From contig JALLAP010000803.1 of NCBI GenBank assembly GCA_036939355.1, positions 1 to 10,262 of the forward strand: a stretch of DNA of 10,262 nt, given 5' to 3'. Below the pieces are notes generated by a model. The model did no database searches. It saw only the letters and a list, made by a program, of their open reading frames with translations, and was not told the DNA's origin. Shown here one piece after another: positions 7,648 to 10,262 of this stretch. Position 1 is the stretch's first letter, and each line of letters opens with the position of its first letter. Source of the DNA: Thalassiosira profunda (taxonomy: Eukaryota > Bacillariophyta > Thalassiosirophyceae > Thalassiosirales > Thalassiosiraceae). Position numbers and translations under genes: made by a program.

Positions 7648-7884
7648 TAGGCATGAGGCCATTGGGAATTGCCCAATCGGCCGGATTTGAGCCGACGATT
7701 GGGAAGTTCCCACTCGAGTGGGAACTACTAGCTTTCACTAACAAAAGTCAACGGTCACGCCAGGTACCCGTGATGGAGTCTTACCCGTAACGTGATGTAT
7801 GTACTAGTTCCTACAGTAGAGAACATGAAGTTCCCAATGGATTGCCCAATTGACCAAAAAAAGTTCCCAATGGCCTCATACCTA
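7648..7884. mobile_element. hAT-like miniature inverted-repeat transposable element (MITE), 237 bp
   Basis: The ends form terminal inverted repeats of 21 bp with one mismatch (7648-7668 against the complement of 7864-7884), starting TAGG[C/T]ATGAGGCCATTGG. The 8-bp direct repeat ATCAACGA flanks both sides exactly (7640-7647 and 7885-7892), as expected of a target-site duplication. An 8-bp duplication and TIRs starting TAGG are typical of the hAT superfamily. The interior has no transposase frame, so it is non-autonomous. It is rich in subterminal copies of TTCCCAAT / ATTGGGAA and TTGCCCAAT, which in hAT elements can serve as transposase-binding repeats. It sits in the divergent promoter region. 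The superfamily call rests on duplication length and end sequence only. Confidence 0.78.
7705..7726. repeat. Perfect 22-bp palindrome inside the MITE
   Basis: The half-site AGTTCCCACTC is followed at once by its exact complement, with no loop, centred on CTCGAG. It also carries the GTTCCCA core found in the subterminal repeats of the element. It could be a dimeric protein-binding site or cruciform-forming sequence; no function can be read from sequence alone. Confidence 0.85.
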
Positions 7885-7892
7885 ATCAACGA
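7885..7892. repeat. Right target-site duplication
   Basis: ATCAACGA lies directly outside the right inverted repeat and is identical to 7640-7647. Confidence 0.75.
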
Positions 7893-8159
7893 GCCTCGCG
7901 CCACCACACCGGCCGCATTTCCATCATCACCTTGGCCTCTTGCCATCACCAGCGCCCGCACCCTGGGTGGCCTATTCGCCGTCTCCCACCTCTGCCCTTG
8001 ATGCATATGCCGTTGCGCTCAGTCGCCGCTGCGTGTGTAATATTTCTGAAGTCTGCCACCCATCACGAGCTTGTGGGCGCCTTCCGATCAACGCCATCAA
8101 CGTCATCGCCATCAAATCGTCGTCCAACCCTAGCATCATCACGTGTTAATCTTCGGGAG

Positions 8160-9832
8160 ATGACGACATCCATCGAGCAAAGCAACGGAGAGGCAGCAGC
8201 AGCGACCATGCAACCGTCTGCAACACCTGATAGCGCAGGCGACGCGCCACCCCAGGTGAGCGCCCGCAGGGAGCGCAAGCGCGCCAAGAAGGACGCCGCC
8301 CGGCGCCGCCGCCTCGCGCGCATCGCCAAGAACGGGGGGCCGCCCGAGACGACGTTCGTCGGGAAGCACAAGTGGCTGGGCGGGGCGGTGGACCCTGCGA
8401 CCGGAGTTATCTACGGGATACCCTCCCACAGCCACCAGATCATATGCATCTCGCCGTCGACGCCCACAGAGGAGGCGCGGATATCGACGATTCAGCTCCC
8501 CAACGAGCACAAGCAGGGGCACTTCAAGTGGCTGCGCGGGCTTGTGCACGACGGGTGCCTGTATGGAATACCCGCGTGGAACACGAAGGGCGTCCTCAAA
8601 GTGCAACTGGACACGAAGGAAGTGTCCGTGCTGCCGCTGCCCCGGGAGGCGTCGTGTTACGATTCGGGATCCCTCGCGCTGCACGAGACGAGCGCGAGCG
8701 TCGATCGGGGACGGTGGATGTGGCACGGCGGGGCCGTGGGAAAAGATCACGAGGGCAACGCTGCCGTCTATTGCCCGCCAAGCAATGCGGAGCACGTGTT
8801 GAAGGTGCATCTGGATGGCTCGGATCGGGTGGAGGAAATTGGACCTTCGTTATCGGAAGGGCAGAACAAGTGGTATGGTGAGTCAGGGATGTGCCGTTAC
8901 GTGCAGATGCATTTGCAATGTCGTCAAAAAAGCGTCTTGCTGATACGATATCATTGCTACAGGTGGAATACTCGGGCGTGACGGCTGCGTGTATGCCCCT
9001 CCCTACACGGCAACGGGTGTGCTACGCGTCGATCCGAGGGACGACTCGGTGCAGGTGCTGGGTGACTTCACAACTGGGGGATGGAAATGGCATGGCGGGT
9101 TGCTGGCCAAGTCTACTGGCGTGCTTTATGCCTTCCCAGCCCATTCGAACGAGGTTCTTTGCATCGACACCAACGTTCGACCAGGAGGAGGAGAGGACGA
9201 GTCGTGGCGGGTGAGCACCATTCCGATCCAAAGGCACGCGGGCGATACTGACAAGCCAGATTTGAGGTACAAGTGGCGTGAGTGAAGAACGTTGATTTGT
9301 GTTGCAGCAACCGTCTTGACCAATACTCATATTTGGACTGCGCATCACAGTTGGAGGAAGCTACGGCGCGGACGGATGTATCTAGTGAGTTAGAATGAGC
9401 TGCAGATGCACATCTTGATGCACATCTTGTGTTGGCCCATTGTTCTCAACCAGTGTTTCATCCCCTATTCCCTTCAGCGGGATGCCCAGCGACGCGACGT
9501 CGATATTGAGAATTGACCCAATCAAAAACGAAGCTACCACGTTTGGAAGTGTGCCCGCTACGAGAAACAAATGGCAGGGCGGTGTACTGAGCTCGATCGA
9601 CCAGTGTGTATATGCAGTCCCTGCAGACCATTCATCGGTGTTGAGAATCGACACAGATCCAACCACGCCATTAAGTATCGATTACGTAGGAAGCGGCTTC
9701 CAAGACATCGACGACAAATGGCAGGGCGGATTTATCGGCCAAGACGACCAAATCTACGCCATTCCAGAGAACATCAACAACGTGATGATCATCACTCCTG
9801 GCGAGACAACATGTGTTGAGATGCTGAAGTGA
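8160..9832 (+). CDS. Eight-repeat KWxGG protein, probable beta-propeller
   Basis: Four exons, 8160-8877, 8963-9277, 9351-9384 and 9478-9832, join in frame to 473 residues. Residues 34-57 are strongly basic (SARRERKRAKKDAARRRRLA), possibly a nuclear-localisation or nucleic-acid-binding stretch. From residue 71 to the end are eight repeats of about 40-60 residues, each with a K-W-x-G-G-like start, then G-x-[IV]-Y-x-x-P, then a VL-x-[IV]-D-like strand. The motif starts fall near residues 71, 123, 187, 237, 281, 343, 387 and 436. Typical units are KWLGGAV with VIYGIP and IICIS, and KWQGGVL with CVYAVP and VLRID. Eight four-strand-sized units suggest a closed propeller, an interaction or ligand-binding fold; no catalytic residues are recognised. 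ATG 8160 is chosen because clear protein composition starts there, but the frame is open upstream to ATGs at 8001 and 7932. It is divergent from the ABC-class ATPase gene. Confidence 0.83.
8878..8962 (+). other. Intron 1 of the KWxGG repeat gene (85 nt)
   Basis: Donor G|GTGAGT, acceptor CTACAG|GTGG, phase 1. Splicing restores KWYGGILGRDGCVYAPP, a complete repeat start. The intron cuts the codon of the first Gly of the KWYGG motif. Confidence 0.87.
9278..9350 (+). other. Intron 2 of the KWxGG repeat gene (73 nt)
   Basis: Donor C|GTGAGT, acceptor TCACAG|TTGG, phase 1. Splicing gives KWLGGSYGADGCIY. The intron cuts the codon just after KW, one codon earlier in the motif than intron 1. Reading through would stop at the TGA just after the donor. 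Confidence 0.87.
9385..9477 (+). other. Intron 3 of the KWxGG repeat gene (93 nt)
   Basis: Donor TA|GTGAGT, acceptor CTTCAG|CGGG, phase 2. Splicing rebuilds DGCIYGMPSDATSILRID across the junction. The upstream exon 3 is only 34 nt. The intron contains a perfect 12-bp tandem duplication at 9405-9428. Confidence 0.87.
9405..9428 (+). repeat. Two tandem copies of a 12-bp unit in intron 3
   Basis: GATGCACATCTT occurs twice without a gap at 9405-9416 and 9417-9428. It is probably a recent replication-slippage duplication; being intronic it does not alter the protein. Confidence 0.9.
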
Positions 9833-10262
9833 CGCTGTTGCTTTGTTGCGCCGAGAGAGATCGAGAGTACGTCGATGCGAAGAGGTGCAAACATCTCCAC
9901 GGAGTGGCACAAATTCGCGAGGAGTGGCTCGATGATAGAAGCGAGAAGTGATGATTTGGGATGGTAGGCGCAGATGCTTTGATTGAAAGGAAAGGCAGAC
10001 TGGAAGACTACTCTAAGTGTTGGATCGTCTCCATTTCCGCCCGGCGTTGCGCACAGTGACCGCAATGGGAGAGAACGAAACGGACTGGCCATCGACCTCC
10101 CAATCATCGCACTTCTTGCGTCTCGACCGCCACCGACAGTGTGGTGCCACCATTGGTGGCAAATAGTTATGGGTTGTTGACTCCGAGACCCCGGCCGGAC
10201 TAGCCGGACAAACTCTACATCAGATGTTTTGCGGGGAGCTCCATCGCCACGCCAAGGCGGCC
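9833..10262. other. Right-end region with no supported gene
   Basis: These 430 bp follow the stop of the KWxGG repeat gene and must begin with its 3' UTR. Short open frames exist on both strands (up to 117 codons at 9754-10107 on the minus strand) but none shows a recognisable domain or continues a repeat. No tRNA-like fold was recognised. A short inverted repeat at 10145-10161 (TGCCACCATTGGTGGCA) and a near-tandem GCCGGAC pair around 10194-10208 are the only structures noted. It may hold the 5' or 3' flank of a gene beyond the edge. Confidence 0.5.
10145..10161. repeat. Short imperfect-centre inverted repeat
   Basis: TGCCACCATTGGTGGCA has 8-base arms that pair around a single central base, apart from the bases next to the centre as aligned. 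It could be a protein-binding site, but short repeats like this arise by chance. Confidence 0.4.

Larger units (their letters stand above)
7531..8159. promoter_or_regulatory. Divergent intergenic region, ABC-class ATPase / KWxGG repeat gene
   Basis: These 629 bp must carry promoters for both divergent genes. The parts are about 109 bp next to the ATPase gene (7531-7639), a 237-bp MITE-like element with its flanking direct repeats (7640-7892), and about 267 bp next to the repeat-protein gene (7893-8159). The last part is open in the gene's frame from ATG 7932 and may be leader or N-terminal coding. No clear TATA box was seen. Confidence 0.55.

Noticed and set aside
7648..7884. CRISPR-like or riboswitch-like interpretation of the repeated TTCCCAAT cores
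   Set aside because: Copies are short, in both orientations and irregularly spaced, and the whole is bounded by inverted ends with a target duplication. A MITE explains it better, and the window is eukaryotic.
7593..8006. Small frames across the intergenic region on both strands (7593-7790 +, 7755-8006 -)
   Set aside because: They cross or lie in the MITE-like element, change composition abruptly at its border and have no domain. They are not transposase fragments that I can recognise.
8377..9832. KWxGG gene as a WD40 or kelch protein
   Set aside because: The GH-WD pairs of WD40 and the GG-YW spacing of kelch are not matched. The repeated K-W-x-G-G and [IV]Y-x-x-P pattern is distinct, so I left the family unnamed.
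9754..10262. Gene or tRNA at the right edge
   Set aside because: The minus-strand 117-codon frame overlaps the last exon of the repeat gene and has no domain, and no stretch showed a tRNA T-loop pattern with matching arms.

Overview
The window is eukaryotic nuclear DNA. It holds five protein genes, and three of them are interrupted by short spliceosomal introns of 73-93 nt, all opening with GTGAGT. The genes are packed tightly. The GC-rich coding sequence, the small introns and the gene set (a von Willebrand A/alpha-kinase fusion, a eukaryotic member of the 'ABC class' ATPase family and a KWxGG repeat protein) suggest a unicellular alga or other protist. A stramenopile such as a diatom is my best guess, but that is inference: no marker gene settles it.

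Orientation alternates strictly, + - + - +. (1) At 3-881 (+) is the 3' part of a gene for a MORN-motif protein with an Arg/Gly/Ser-rich tail; it runs off the left edge. (2) At 1137-2546 (-) is an intronless DGAT2-family acyltransferase, convergent with gene 1. (3) At 2735-5297 (+), divergent from gene 2 across 188 bp, is a two-exon vWA + alpha-kinase protein. (4) At 5394-7530 (-), with its stop only 96 bp from the stop of gene 3, is a two-exon predicted ATPase of the ABC class with an N-terminal RG/RGG tail. (5) At 8160-9832 (+), divergent from gene 4 across 629 bp, is a four-exon gene for a protein of eight KWxGG repeats, probably a beta-propeller.

The 629-bp divergent region between genes 4 and 5 contains a 237-bp non-coding element at 7648-7884. 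It has 21-bp terminal inverted repeats with one mismatch, begins TAGG, is flanked by an 8-bp direct repeat and has several subterminal copies of the TIR core. It looks like a hAT-type MITE inserted in a shared promoter region. The last 430 bp hold no gene I can support.

Nothing ties the five genes into one pathway. They read as ordinary neighbours in a compact genome: lipid synthesis, an atypical protein kinase, an RNA-linked ATPase family, and two repeat proteins that could be scaffolds. The least explained items are the repeat protein with introns placed at its repeat motif, the MITE, and the alpha-kinase with a changed glycine-rich loop.
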